Assembly: GCF_000321005.1 (NCBI RefSeq)
Contig: NZ_HE578907.1
Coordinates: forward strand, 303,708 to 367,707
Length of the DNA stretch: 64,000 bases
Source: Anaerococcus senegalensis JC48
Lineage (GTDB): Bacteria > Bacillota > Clostridia > Tissierellales > Peptoniphilaceae
Reading direction: 5' to 3'
Shown here: in pieces, positions 1-8,572 of the stretch
How the letters are laid out: each line of letters begins with the position of its first letter
How positions within the stretch are numbered: position 1 is the stretch's first letter
Translations under genes and position numbers: made by a program
The notes under the pieces: generated by a model
Database searches by the model: none
What the model saw: the letters and a program-made list of their open reading frames with translations, nothing else
What the model was told of the DNA's origin: nothing

Positions 1-576
1 TCTAAATCAAGTAAGTATTATAGGACTCTTTATCCATTTTTAAATGAAAACATAGAAAAGAAGTCTATTATATTTTTAATTTCAAATTCTTTAAATAAAT
101 TATATTATAGACAATTACTTGAAGAGACAAAGAAGTTACCAAAGAATATTGGCTTTGAATTAAAAGATTTTGTAGGTAAGCAAATAGATATTTTTAATAT
201 AGAAATGTTATATAGGTTAAAGAAAAACTTCTCTCTAAATAACTATGAAATATTTAATTATTTAATTGAGGGGGGTAAATATTTAAGAACAAAAGACTTG
301 AAAAAATTATCAAGTTTAGATTTTAATAAATTTAAAGATGAGATTTTAAAAACAAATTATAAAGACTTATTTCTTTCTACCTATAACTTTTACAAGGCTA
401 AAGAAGATTTGTTAAGTGAAAATTCAAAGAAATTATCAAGTTCTAAACATGACTTGTTAAATTTAATATATATAGTAGATATGATGACAATTTCAAATAA
501 AAATATTATAAGTATATTAGAATTTGATGAAACATTTGATAAGGATGAAAAGAAACATTATATAATAAAGAGGTGA
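1..576 (+). CDS. ntpC: V-type ATP synthase subunit C, C-terminal part (cut by window edge)
   Basis: The reading frame is open from base 1 to the TGA at 574-576, giving the last 191 residues; the start lies outside the window. Subunit C (eukaryotic d) is the cap between the central rotor shaft and the membrane c-ring of V/A-type ATPases. The visible part is helical, Lys/Leu/Tyr-rich and cytoplasmic. It has alternating helices typical of the family but no catalytic motif, so the call rests partly on position: it directly precedes ntpI, ntpK, ntpG, ntpE, ntpA, ntpB and ntpD. The ATG at 205 is internal and is not the start. Its end carries the ribosome binding site (AGAGGTGAT) of ntpI, so the two are probably translationally coupled. 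Confidence 0.8.
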   Translation, partial: SKSSKYYRTLYPFLNENIEKKSIIFLISNSLNKLYYRQLLEETKKLPKNIGFELKDFVGKQIDIFNIEMLYRLKKNFSLNNYEIFNYLIEGGKYLRTKDLKKLSSLDFNKFKDEILKTNYKDLFLSTYNFYKAKEDLLSENSKKLSSSKHDLLNLIYIVDMMTISNKNIISILEFDETFDKDEKKHYIIKR

Positions 577-580
577 TAAT

Positions 581-1453
581 ATGGCTGTCGAAAAAATGCA
601 CTTGGTTAATATTATGGCAAGGCTAGATAATCTTGATGATTTTTTAGAAGATTTAATAGATATTGATGAATTTGACCAAGTTGATGCTTTTAGACAAATA
701 CAAAACAGAGAATTTTCAATTAGAGCCAGTGAAGAAAATATTGAAAAAACTGAGGACTTTAATGATCTTGAAAGTTTTGATAAAGTAGATCCTTCATTTA
801 TAAATAAACTTGAAGATATAAAAGATTTTCTAAATTTAGATGATTCTAAGGGCGGTAGAAGAATTAATGATGAAAAACTTAAAAATTTGCTAGAAATATT
901 TGAAGAGAATATTGAAAAGAAAAAAGCCTTAGAAGAAAGAAATGACAAACTTGAAGAGTATTTAAACAATTTGCAAGCTCTTGAAAATGAAGAAATTGAT
1001 ATAAACAAAATAACAAGTTTAAATTATTTCAATTATAGGCTAGGGGAAGTTAGTAAAGATGGAAGATTTATCTTAAAAAATAACTATGAATCTATTCCAT
1101 CACTAATTATTCATTTACAAAAAAATGATCCTGATATAGAAAAAAATAAAGAGGCCTTAAAAAGTATTTATAGCATAGATGATGAAACATCTAAGCTAAG
1201 AAAAGATACAGATAATATCATTAAAAATGAAAAGGATAATATAAATAAAGTAAGCTTAGAATTGTCAAAAGATTACGATAAAAAAACAAAAGAAGATGCT
1301 AATAAATTATATGATGATATATTAAAAGAGGCAGATTATAAGAATAAAGAAATTGAAAGCTTCTATGAAAAGCAAAAAGTAGAAAGTGAAAAAGTATTTA
1401 AGGCTAAGAAAGAAAACTTAATTAAGGAATTTTTCAAAAAAATTATTGAATAA
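581..1453 (+). CDS. ntpI: NtpI N-terminal third fused to an NtpF/H-like stalk coiled coil (disrupted ntpI)
   Basis: Residues 1-185 read as the cytoplasmic N-terminal domain of V-ATPase subunit I/a, which starts MAVEKMHLVNIMARL in place after ntpC. From about residue 186 the protein changes to a Lys/Glu-rich coiled coil of 105 residues ending FFKKIIE. This resembles in length and character the peripheral-stalk subunit H (NtpF), normally about 100 residues. The expected next part of NtpI (EDYLLVYP...) begins only at about 1540, in another frame. The extra DNA (about 395 bp) lies between two copies of TATAGAAA at 1135-1142 and 1530-1537. Removing one repeat-to-repeat unit joins the two NtpI parts in frame. 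The NtpF likeness is inferred from composition and size, not from a search. The product may be a real fusion, a rearranged pseudogene or an assembly chimera. Confidence 0.65.
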   Translation: MAVEKMHLVNIMARLDNLDDFLEDLIDIDEFDQVDAFRQIQNREFSIRASEENIEKTEDFNDLESFDKVDPSFINKLEDIKDFLNLDDSKGGRRINDEKLKNLLEIFEENIEKKKALEERNDKLEEYLNNLQALENEEIDINKITSLNYFNYRLGEVSKDGRFILKNNYESIPSLIIHLQKNDPDIEKNKEALKSIYSIDDETSKLRKDTDNIIKNEKDNINKVSLELSKDYDKKTKEDANKLYDDILKEADYKNKEIESFYEKQKVESEKVFKAKKENLIKEFFKKIIE

Positions 1454-1537
1454 TAAAGAAAGGAGGTTTTATGAATATATTAGAAAAATTTGGCTTTAAA
1501 GATAGGTCAAGAAATAACCGTGACCAATCTATAGAAA
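1135..1537 (+). repeat. 8-bp direct repeats bounding the 395-bp insert in ntpI
   Basis: TATAGAAA occurs at 1135-1142 and 1530-1537, encoding Ile-Glu in the matching NtpI frame each time. The unit from one copy to the next is 395 bp. The insert ends show no terminal inverted repeats, so it does not look like an insertion sequence. The repeats could be recombination microhomology or a target duplication. Confidence 0.6.
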
Positions 1538-1932
1538 GTGGAAATGAAGATTATCTATTAGTTTATCCAAAAAGTGTAGAAGATGAAGTAAATAGGACTA
1601 TATCTTCGCTTGGCTTTATTGACGAGGATATACCAGATGGAAAAAGTATTGATGAAATAAAAAAAGAATATGAAAATAATAAGGCTAAACTAAAAGAAAT
1701 AGACAATAAACTTAAAAAAATAAAAGATGATAATATCGATGATCTTAAAAATTTACCTAAAACTATAGATTTTTATAAAAAATCATCAAAGCTTAAGGAT
1801 AAAATGTTAAAGGGTCGAAAATATTTTTATTTATCAGGGTGGGTCCCAGAGTCTAAAATACAATTAGTTAGAGATACAGTCGACAAGTATGAAGATAGCT
1901 TAGTCGACCAAAAAAAAATAGCCAAACAATAG
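1471..1932 (+). pseudogene. ntpI: NtpI middle segment, ends at a poly-A frameshift
   Basis: This frame opens at an ATG 7 bases after a strong AAAGGAGG site. Its first about 23 residues (MNILEKFGFKDRSRNN...) belong to the inserted DNA and are not recognised. From about residue 24 it reads as the distal part of the NtpI cytoplasmic domain: a YLLVYPKS stretch, a two-strand coiled coil of about 45 residues, then YFYLSGWVPE, a typical NtpI motif. The frame ends early at 1930-1932, just after a run of nine A (1910-1918). The expected continuation (TIANPPTKLKNNK, then the membrane part) lies in the -1 frame. With one A added at the run and the 395-bp insert removed, ntpI would encode 636 residues, which is normal for the family. 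Confidence 0.75.
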
Positions 1933-1985
1933 CTAATCCACCTACAAAGTTAAAAAATAATAAAATAACTAGGCCTTTTGAATTC

Positions 1986-2885
1986 TTGGTAAATATGTAT
2001 GGAGCACCAAATTATAACGAAATAGATCCAACAGGATTTTTTGCTATAACTTATATGCTATTATACGGAATGATGTTTGGAGATTTGGGCCAAGGATTAG
2101 TATTTGTTTTAGCTAGTTTTTTGATAGAAAAGAAAAGTAAAATTTTCGGTCAATTAATTAGAAGAATTGGTTTTTCAGCATCGTTTTTTGGCTTGATGTA
2201 TGGTTCGGTTTTTGGTATAGAAGATTTGATTCCAACAATTTTAATTAAGCCTTTTGATAATATAATTAAAGTTTTGATAGCATCTGTTGCTTTTGGTGTA
2301 ATATTGATGGTAATATCCTATATTTTAGGAATTTACAATAAACTTCACAAGCAAAAAGATTTTGAAGAAGGTGTTTTTGGTAAAGAAGGATTTACAGGAT
2401 TATTGATGATGATTTCATTTATCTTAATAATTTTAAATATAGTCAAAGTAAATCCTATGCCAATGACAGTTTCAATTATATTATTAATTTTATCAATAGT
2501 AATGATGGTATTTAAACAACCTATTTCAAGAAAATTATTAGATATTTATCCAATATATGACCAATCAAGTTCTGATTATTATATAGAGAGTTCCTTTTCA
2601 ATTATAGAGGCTCTACTATCTGTATTTTCAAATCTTGTATCTTTTACAAGAGTTGGAGCATTTGCCATTAACCACGTTGGCTTATATATGGCATTTGAAG
2701 TAATGAGCAAACTTGTAGGTGGTGGATTTATTGGGATAATAATTTTGATCTTAGGAAATATTTTAATTATAGGTCTTGAAGGTATGATCGTATTTATTCA
2801 AGGTTTAAGACTGGAATTTTACGAAATGTTTAGTAAATATTACAAAGGTGATGGACAAAAATTTAGTCCGATTAGTAAATTATAA
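1986..2885 (+). pseudogene. ntpI: NtpI C-terminal membrane domain (out of frame with upstream part)
   Basis: This is the membrane half of V-ATPase subunit I/a, which with the c-ring forms the ion path. The open frame continues back to about 1920 without a stop (SQTIANPPTKLKNN, then PFEFLVNMYGAPNYNEIDPT, a conserved NtpI region). The TTG at 1986 and ATG at 1995 are therefore internal codons rather than true starts, and neither has a ribosome binding site. Seven or eight hydrophobic helices follow, including MMFGDLGQG and the segment with the essential arginine context (SFTRVGAFAINHVG). The sequence is intact to the TAA at 2885. It would be made only by frameshifting or slippage at the A9 run at 1910-1918, or if that run is one base short through a sequencing error. 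Confidence 0.75.
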
Positions 2886-2896
2886 GGAGAAAAAAA

Positions 2897-3322
2897 ATGA
2901 TTTTAGTTTCAATTTTAGCATTAGCTTGCGTAGTAATGACAATTTATTCAGGTTTATACCTATTAAAAAATAACGAAGATGGCTCAAAGGATAAAATAAG
3001 AAAAGCATTAAAAATTAACTTATCAACATTTATTCCAATAATGGCAATGATTTTAGTATTGGTTTTACCAAATGGAGTAAAAGCTGCAGCAGCAGGATCT
3101 GCAAGTGATGCTGGAAATGGTTTAAAATATATTGGTGCAGCACTTTCAACAGGACTTGCAACAATAGGAACAGGTTATGCAGTTGGTCAAGTAGGATCAG
3201 CAGCACTAGGAGCAATTTCAGAAGATGCGTCAATTCTTGGTAGAACAATAATTTTTGTTGGACTTGCTGAAGGTATTGCAATCTTTGGTGTAATTATTTC
3301 AATAATGATTTTATTTGCTTAA
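2897..3322 (+). CDS. ntpK: V-type ATP synthase subunit K (c-ring proteolipid)
   Basis: Membrane rotor proteolipid of 141 residues. Hydrophobic helices lie at about 2-23, 41-60, 76-105 and 115-140. The last helix has the GLAEGIAIFG motif with the ion-carrying glutamate (Glu125). Gln98 in GYAVGQVG could contribute to sodium coordination, as glutamines do in characterised Na+-pumping V-ATPases, but the ion cannot be assigned from sequence. The start is the ATG 7-8 bases after AAGGAG. The gene is intact and sits 11 bases after ntpI. The region is unusually rich in Ala/Gly/Ser for this AT-rich genome, as expected for a c subunit. Confidence 0.93.
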   Translation: MILVSILALACVVMTIYSGLYLLKNNEDGSKDKIRKALKINLSTFIPIMAMILVLVLPNGVKAAAAGSASDAGNGLKYIGAALSTGLATIGTGYAVGQVGSAALGAISEDASILGRTIIFVGLAEGIAIFGVIISIMILFA

Positions 3323-3323
3323 A

Positions 3324-3560
3324 ATGAAAGCGAAAATAATAACAAATGATATGTCTTTACTTCTAGGCTTTAGGCTTGGAGGAATTGAAGGTGTCATTGT
3401 AGAAAAAGAAAATGAAATATCTGAAAATTTTCAAAAACTTGCCAAAGAAAAAGATTTGGCCTTAATTATTTTTTCTAAATTTTGTTATGAAAAAATAAAA
3501 AAAGAAGTTGAAGATTATAGGGTAGATAATGCTACTCCTTTAGTAGTAGTTTTAGATTAG
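3324..3560 (+). CDS. ntpG: V-type ATP synthase subunit F (NtpG)
   Basis: Small cytoplasmic subunit of the central rotor stalk, 78 residues from the ATG at 3324 (MKAKIITNDMSLLLGFRLGG). It has the family start pattern of a short strand followed by a Gly-rich turn (FRLGGIEG), the central LALIIFSKF strand and the terminal PLVVVLD. The ATG lies one base after the ntpK stop with no clear ribosome binding site of its own, which suggests translational coupling to ntpK. A TTG nine bases upstream, inside ntpK, is an unlikely alternative. At 78 residues it is somewhat shorter than the usual 100 or so. Confidence 0.85.
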   Translation: MKAKIITNDMSLLLGFRLGGIEGVIVEKENEISENFQKLAKEKDLALIIFSKFCYEKIKKEVEDYRVDNATPLVVVLD

Positions 3561-3574
3561 TAAAGGAGACTTAA

Positions 3575-4196
3575 ATGCTAGATTTAAGTGCAAAAATTTC
3601 TAGTTTTAGAAAAATGGTCTGGTCAAATGAAAAAAGGAAAAGTGAAAAAGAATTATATGAATCTACAGATTCATCTTCTAAAACTTTAAATGAAATGAAA
3701 GATCGTTTAGACAAAAACTATAGGAAATATATTAAAAAGAGAAAAGAATTTGCTAATTCTAGAAAGAATGAAAAAAATTGCAAATATATCTCAACATAAA
3801 AAAACTTCATATAATAAGTTTAAGGAATCTTTGTTAAATCAATTAATAGAAGAAATCAAAGATGAATTAATTGAATATAGCAAAAGTGAACAATATAAAG
3901 AAAAACTAAAAAGTGAAGCAAATAAAGTTTTTAAAAAACTATCAGAGGATAATCAAGATTTAATTTTATGTGTAAAAAGATCTGATCAAGATCTGTTTGA
4001 CTTTGACACTGATATTATAGATGATTCAAAAATTGGAGGCTTTGTAATAAAAAGCAAGGACTTAACTTATCAATATGATTATTCTTTAGAAAAAAAATTA
4101 GAAAACTATAAATACGAAATCGGAAGTAAATTTTATAATATAATTTCTGATGAATATGAAAAAGAAATGGAGGATGAAAATGACTCCAACAATTAA
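3575..4196 (+). pseudogene. ntpE: V-type ATP synthase subunit E with +1 frameshift
   Basis: Peripheral stalk subunit E, which pairs with subunit H (NtpF) to hold the A3B3 head. The first frame (3575-3799, good AAAGGAG site) gives 74 residues of charged N-terminal coiled coil and stops soon after a run of seven A at 3771-3777. The C-terminal globular part (KIANISQHKKTSYNKF... to NDSNN) follows in the next frame to 4196. Removing one A from the run joins them into 206 residues, the usual length of the family. The TTG at 3750 that could open the second frame has no ribosome binding site. The 3' end overlaps ntpA by 17 bases. It is either a real pseudogene, a slippage site or a sequencing error. 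Confidence 0.85.
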
Positions 4197-5931
4197 ATCT
4201 ATAAATGGACCTGTAATTCAAGCGAGAAATGCATCATCTTTAAAAATTAGAGAGATGGTTACAGTTGGCGATTTAAAACTAATTGGTGAAGTTGTATCTA
4301 TTGATGGAGATCTTGCTACAATCCAAGTTTATGAAGATACATCAGGTTTAAAGGTAAATGATGAAATAATTAAAACAAACAGGGCCTTATCAGTTAGACT
4401 TGGACCAGGAATGATTGGAAACATGTTTGACGGTATTCAAAGACCACTTGACAAAATAAAATCTAAACATGGATCTTTTATCCCGTCTGGACTAGGACTT
4501 TCAAATTTAGATGAAGAAAGAAACTGGGATGTTAAAATTAAAGTAAAAACTGGTGAAGAAATTAAAAAAGGTCAAATATATGCCACAATTGATGAAACTT
4601 CAGTTATTGAACATAGGTTAATGTCAACTGTTTCAGGTGAAATTGTAGAAGTAGAAAATGATGGTAAGTATAAATTGGAAGATACAATTGTAAAAGTTAA
4701 GACAGAAAACGGTATAGAAAATTTAAAACTTTACCAATATTGGCCAGTTAGAGTTCAAAGACCTATAAAAAGATCTAAACCATTAAGCGAACTTTTGTTA
4801 ACTGGACAAAGAGTCTTAGACATATTCTTTCCAATAGCAAAAGGAGGAACTGTTGCAATTCCTGGTGGTTTTGGAACAGGAAAAACAATGCTTCAACACC
4901 AGTTAGCCCAATATTCAAACGCTGATATAATTATTTATATTGGTTGTGGAGAACGTGGAAATGAAATGACTCAAGTTCTTGAAGATTTCCCAGATTTGAT
5001 TGATCCAAATACTGGAAGAGGACTCATGGAAAGAACTATTCTTATAGCCAATACTTCAAATATGCCAGTAGCTGCAAGAGAAGCCAGTATTTATACAGGA
5101 ATTACCATGGCAGAATATTTTAGAGATATGGGATATGATGTGGCATTAATGGCAGATTCAACATCAAGATGGGCAGAAGCCTTGAGAGAAATTTCTGCAA
5201 GACTTGAAGAAATTCCAGCCGAGGAAGGATATCCGGCTTATCTTGGCTCTAGGATTTCACAATTTTATGAAAGAGCAGGAGATTTTGATAATTTAAATGG
5301 AAGTCATGGTTCTGTTACATTAATTGGTGCAGTTTCACCAACTGGTGGAGATTTTTCAGAACCTGTAACTGAAAATACAAGAAGAAGTGTAAATGTATTT
5401 TTGGGACTTGATAAAAATCTTGCTTATTCTAGACACTATCCTGCAATAAATTGGTTAACATCCTATTCAAATTATTTAAATCAAATGGCTGGATACTATG
5501 AAGATTTAACTGGCGAGGATATAGTTTTGTTGAGAAACAGTATGATGGAAATTTTGACAGAAGAAGAAAAACTTCAATCCATTGTAATGTTAGTTGGTAA
5601 AGATTCTTTATCAAATAAACAAAAAAATCTTTTAGATGTAGCGAGTATGTTAAAAATTGCATTTTTGCAACAAAATGCCTTTAACGATATAGATAAGTAT
5701 GTTCCACTTGACAAACAAATTCAAATGCTTAAGGTTATAAAAAATTACTATAAACTTTCAAACACAGCTATTGATAAGGGAATTTCCTACAATAAAATTT
5801 ATAATAAAGGCTTAATAGCAAAAATTAATTCCGTGAAATATGATATTAAAAATGATGAACTTGAAAAATTTGTTGAATTAAATAATAATATTCGCTCATA
5901 TTTTCAAACTTTAGAAGAAGGTGAAGAATGA
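4180..5931 (+). CDS. ntpA: V-type ATP synthase catalytic subunit A
   Basis: Catalytic ATPase subunit of the soluble head (A3B3), 583 residues from the ATG at 4180. That start follows GGAGG at 4169-4173 with 6-base spacing and gives the usual [15 protein letters not shown] beginning; an ATG at 4150 is less likely. The beta-barrel domain is at about 1-70, followed by the bulge domain typical of A subunits. The P-loop GGFGTGKT lies at about 229-236 and the Walker B-side residues in [18 protein letters not shown]. The [15 protein letters not shown] segment follows, then the helical C-terminal domain. The gene is intact. Its stop overlaps the ntpB start (ATGA), so the A and B subunits should be made together. 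Confidence 0.97.
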   Translation: MTPTIKSINGPVIQARNASSLKIREMVTVGDLKLIGEVVSIDGDLATIQVYEDTSGLKVNDEIIKTNRALSVRLGPGMIGNMFDGIQRPLDKIKSKHGSFIPSGLGLSNLDEERNWDVKIKVKTGEEIKKGQIYATIDETSVIEHRLMSTVSGEIVEVENDGKYKLEDTIVKVKTENGIENLKLYQYWPVRVQRPIKRSKPLSELLLTGQRVLDIFFPIAKGGTVAIPGGFGTGKTMLQHQLAQYSNADIIIYIGCGERGNEMTQVLEDFPDLIDPNTGRGLMERTILIANTSNMPVAAREASIYTGITMAEYFRDMGYDVALMADSTSRWAEALREISARLEEIPAEEGYPAYLGSRISQFYERAGDFDNLNGSHGSVTLIGAVSPTGGDFSEPVTENTRRSVNVFLGLDKNLAYSRHYPAINWLTSYSNYLNQMAGYYEDLTGEDIVLLRNSMMEILTEEEKLQSIVMLVGKDSLSNKQKNLLDVASMLKIAFLQQNAFNDIDKYVPLDKQIQMLKVIKNYYKLSNTAIDKGISYNKIYNKGLIAKINSVKYDIKNDELEKFVELNNNIRSYFQTLEEGEE

Positions 5932-7301
5932 GAAAGCAATATACAAGGATTAAAAAAATAGAAGCATCAATTATTGAACTTGAAAAAGTTGAAGATATTG
6001 CCTATAACGCTGTTGTAAAAATAAACACTTTGGGTCAAAATTTTATCGGTCAAGTTGTAAAGATTGATGATGAGACTGTAACTGTAGAAGTTTTTGGTAA
6101 TACTCAAGATTTTTCTTTAAATGATATAGTTGTAGAATTTGAAGAAAAACCATTGGAAATTCCTTTAAATGAATCTATTTTAGGAAGAACATTTAATGGT
6201 ATTGCAATACCAATAGATGATGGTGGAGAAGTCTATTCTGATAAATTTTATTCAGTTGAAGGAAATCCGCTAAATCCTGTTGCAAGAGAATATCCAAGAA
6301 ATTTTATTCAAACTGGTATTTCATCAATCGATATTCTTACAACATTAATACGTGGACAAAAACTTCCTATTTTTTCAGGATCTGGAATGCCACACAATGA
6401 AATTGCTGCTCAAATTGTAAGACAAGCTAAGTTAAAAACTGACGAAGATTTTTGCTTTGTTTTTGCAGCGATGGGAATTAAAAAAGATGAAGCTATGTTT
6501 TTTGAAGATGCCTTCACAAAGGCCGGTGTTAAAGATAAGGTTGTAATGTATGAAAATTTGGCTGATGATCCAATTATGGAAAGATTAATAACACCTAAAT
6601 GTGCACTAACAGCTGCTGAATATTTGGCCTTTGAAAAAAATAAACATGTTTTGGTAATAATTACTGATATAACTTCTTACGCAGAAGCTCTTCGTGAAGT
6701 TTCATCAATTAGACAAGAAGTTCCTTCTCGTAAGGGATATCCTGGATATTTATATTCAGATCTTGCAAGTTTATATGAAAGAGCTGGTATGATTGAAGGA
6801 ATTAATGGATCAGTTACTTTAATTCCAATTTTAACCATGCCAAACGATGATATAACTCATCCAATTCCGGATTTAACTGGATATATTACCGAAGGACAAA
6901 TTGTAATTGATAGGATGCTTGACCAAAAAGGTATTTATCCACCAATTAATGTTTTGCCATCATTATCAAGGCTGATGAAAGATGGTATTGGTGAAGGATA
7001 TACACGAGAAGATCATGAAGATCTTATGAACCAACTTTATGAATCTTATTCAAAGGTTCAAGAAATTAGAAATATTTCTCAAATTGTAGGAGAAGATGAT
7101 TTATCAGATGTTGATAAAGCATACTTAAAATTTGGTAAAGAATTTGAAAATAAATTTTTAAGTCAAGATCCTTATGAGAATAGGAGTCTTGAACAATCTT
7201 TGGACTTGGGATGGGAAATTTTGAAAATCTTACCAATTGAAGAAATTCATAGGGTAAGTTCAGAAAATAAAGAAAAGTTCTTGGGTGATAAAAATGACTG
7301 A
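5928..7301 (+). CDS. ntpB: V-type ATP synthase regulatory subunit B
   Basis: Non-catalytic nucleotide-binding-fold subunit of the head, 457 residues. It has the N-terminal beta-barrel and then the central domain in which the P-loop is replaced by [18 protein letters not shown], the normal B-subunit signature that distinguishes it from [27 protein letters not shown] and a helical C-terminus follow. It begins inside the ntpA stop codon and its stop overlaps the ntpD start (ATGACTGA), forming a coupled A-B-D block. The sequence is complete and of normal family length. Confidence 0.97.
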   Translation: MRKQYTRIKKIEASIIELEKVEDIAYNAVVKINTLGQNFIGQVVKIDDETVTVEVFGNTQDFSLNDIVVEFEEKPLEIPLNESILGRTFNGIAIPIDDGGEVYSDKFYSVEGNPLNPVAREYPRNFIQTGISSIDILTTLIRGQKLPIFSGSGMPHNEIAAQIVRQAKLKTDEDFCFVFAAMGIKKDEAMFFEDAFTKAGVKDKVVMYENLADDPIMERLITPKCALTAAEYLAFEKNKHVLVIITDITSYAEALREVSSIRQEVPSRKGYPGYLYSDLASLYERAGMIEGINGSVTLIPILTMPNDDITHPIPDLTGYITEGQIVIDRMLDQKGIYPPINVLPSLSRLMKDGIGEGYTREDHEDLMNQLYESYSKVQEIRNISQIVGEDDLSDVDKAYLKFGKEFENKFLSQDPYENRSLEQSLDLGWEILKILPIEEIHRVSSENKEKFLGDKND

Positions 7302-7923
7302 GACAAAATTTGCTCCAACAAAGGCAAATTTAATGAAGGCAAAAAGTCAACTTGACTTGATTAACGAGGGGTATGATATCCTTGATAAAAAAAGAAAAGC
7401 CTTGATTGGTCAGTATAATGCAAAAATTAACCAAAGAAATGAATTAAATAATATAGTGAATTCTTCCGTAAAAGATGTTAAGAAAAATATTAAAAAAGCT
7501 ATAGTTACTACAGGAGAAGATAGGTTAAAGTCAATAGCCTTATCTGTTCCTATTGATAATTCTATATCTTTAAAAGAGAAAAAATTTATGCAAACAAGAA
7601 TTTTTGAAATAGATTTTGATGAAAAAAAATTAGACTTGTCATATTCGTTAAATCTAACAAATTCTTTGTTTGATGAGGCTCTTATTTCTTTAAATGATGT
7701 GAAAGATAAGGTATATAAATTAGCTGAACTTGATACAACTATTAAAAATTTGGATACAGAAATAAAAAGAACATCAAAAAAAGTGAATTCTTTAGAAAAA
7801 GTTCAAATACCAAATTATCAGTCTATAATTAAATCCATATCTAGTCAAATTGAAGAAAGAGAAAGGGAAGAATTTTCTAAGACAAAAATGGTTAAAGACA
7901 AAAAAATTCAAAAAGATAAGTGA
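7294..7923 (+). CDS. ntpD: V-type ATP synthase subunit D
   Basis: Central rotor shaft of the V-ATPase, 209 residues from the ATG at 7294, which overlaps the ntpB stop. The N-terminus shows the family pattern [34 protein letters not shown] (split by Gly-Tyr-Asp). This is a long helix that pairs with the C-terminal helix as an antiparallel coiled coil inside the A3B3 cavity; the middle part is more variable. A GTG nine bases upstream is a weaker start. It is the last gene of the operon, followed by an intrinsic terminator. Confidence 0.95.
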   Translation: MTETKFAPTKANLMKAKSQLDLINEGYDILDKKRKALIGQYNAKINQRNELNNIVNSSVKDVKKNIKKAIVTTGEDRLKSIALSVPIDNSISLKEKKFMQTRIFEIDFDEKKLDLSYSLNLTNSLFDEALISLNDVKDKVYKLAELDTTIKNLDTEIKRTSKKVNSLEKVQIPNYQSIIKSISSQIEEREREEFSKTKMVKDKKIQKDK

Positions 7924-7945
7924 TTTATTCATTTATCTTTTTTTA
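7910..7945 (+). terminator. Intrinsic terminator of the V-ATPase operon
   Basis: The arm AAAAGATAAGTGA (7911-7923) pairs with TTCATTTATCTTTT after a TTTA loop, with one G-T pair, and is followed by a T tract. The hairpin overlaps the ntpD stop codon. Confidence 0.75.
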
Positions 7946-7978
7946 TTGGGTATATTTATAAAAGATAAGGGAGGACTT

Positions 7979-8515
7979 ATGGATAAAATTAAAAATGATG
8001 TAAGAAATGCTTGTCTTGAAATTATTGAAAAAAGTGATGCAAAAGAGGGAGAAGTTTTTGTTCTAGGTGGATCTTCTTCAGAAGTTACAGGTTTTGATAT
8101 TGGATCTCATTCTAGTGAAGAAATTGGAGAAGTAATTGTAAAAACTCTCCTTGAAATTTTAAATGAAAGAAAAATTTATCTTGCAGTTGGGGGATGTGAA
8201 CATATAAATAGAGCGATTGTAGTTGAGAAAAGTTTAGCAAAAAGAGATGGGTATGAAATTGTATCTGTTGTACCTAAAATTCATGCTGGTGGTTCATTTG
8301 CAACTGCTGCTTATAAGAATTTTAAAGAACCTGTTGTAATAGAACATATTAGTGGAGACTGTGGAATGGATATTGGAGATGCAAATATCGGAATGCATAT
8401 TAAATTTGTTCAAGTTCCTCTTAGATTGAATATAAAAAAAATTGGATCAGCTAACTTAACTGCTTTAAAATCAAGACCTAAATTAATCGGTGGAATTAGG
8501 GCGAGATATGAATAG
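7979..8515 (+). CDS. ywlG: UPF0340 / TIGR01440 family protein (YwlG-like)
   Basis: A 178-residue cytoplasmic protein of the UPF0340 family, whose function is unknown. The start is the ATG after GGGAGGA; the frame extends upstream only by chance. Conserved-looking features are the glycine/serine stretch VLGGSSSEVTG near residue 30, the AVGGCEHINRA segment with Cys and His, PKIHAGGSFATAAY and SGDCGMDIGDANIGMHI. The Cys/His-containing motifs suggest an enzyme or metal site, but this is inference. It stands alone between the V-ATPase terminator and a shared terminator with rodA; no strong promoter was recognised. Confidence 0.85.
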   Translation: MDKIKNDVRNACLEIIEKSDAKEGEVFVLGGSSSEVTGFDIGSHSSEEIGEVIVKTLLEILNERKIYLAVGGCEHINRAIVVEKSLAKRDGYEIVSVVPKIHAGGSFATAAYKNFKEPVVIEHISGDCGMDIGDANIGMHIKFVQVPLRLNIKKIGSANLTALKSRPKLIGGIRARYE

Positions 8516-8530
8516 ATTTTATATAAGTAC

Positions 8531-8572
8531 AAATAAAAATAGCTTTGCTAATTAGCAAAGCTATTTTTATTT
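8531..8572. terminator. Bidirectional terminator between ywlG and rodA
   Basis: A perfect palindrome with 21-base arms, centred on the TAATTA at about 8549-8554. It has an A-rich left side and a T-rich right side, so it can end both the + strand ywlG transcript and the - strand rodA transcript. It overlaps the rodA stop codon. Confidence 0.9.

Noticed and set aside
1143-1529. Insertion sequence or small transposon in ntpI
   Set aside because: No terminal inverted repeats and no transposase; the content resembles a V-ATPase stalk subunit.
1986-2885. A separate membrane protein gene starting at TTG 1986
   Set aside because: The frame continues upstream into conserved NtpI sequence and there is no ribosome binding site, so it is the tail of a frameshifted ntpI, not an independent gene.
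3030-3281. Leu-rich open frame on the - strand inside ntpK, and similar - strand frames at 11894-12307, 13899-14222, 14241-14534 and 16052-16249
   Set aside because: They mirror highly expressed, intact + strand genes; their Leu/His/Gln-rich composition is what the reverse complement of GAA/GCA/ACA-rich coding sequence gives. No ribosome binding sites or known motifs.
7850-7978. N-terminal extension of the UPF0340 protein
   Set aside because: It overlaps ntpD and the terminator; the ATG at 7979 with GGGAGGA is the proper start.
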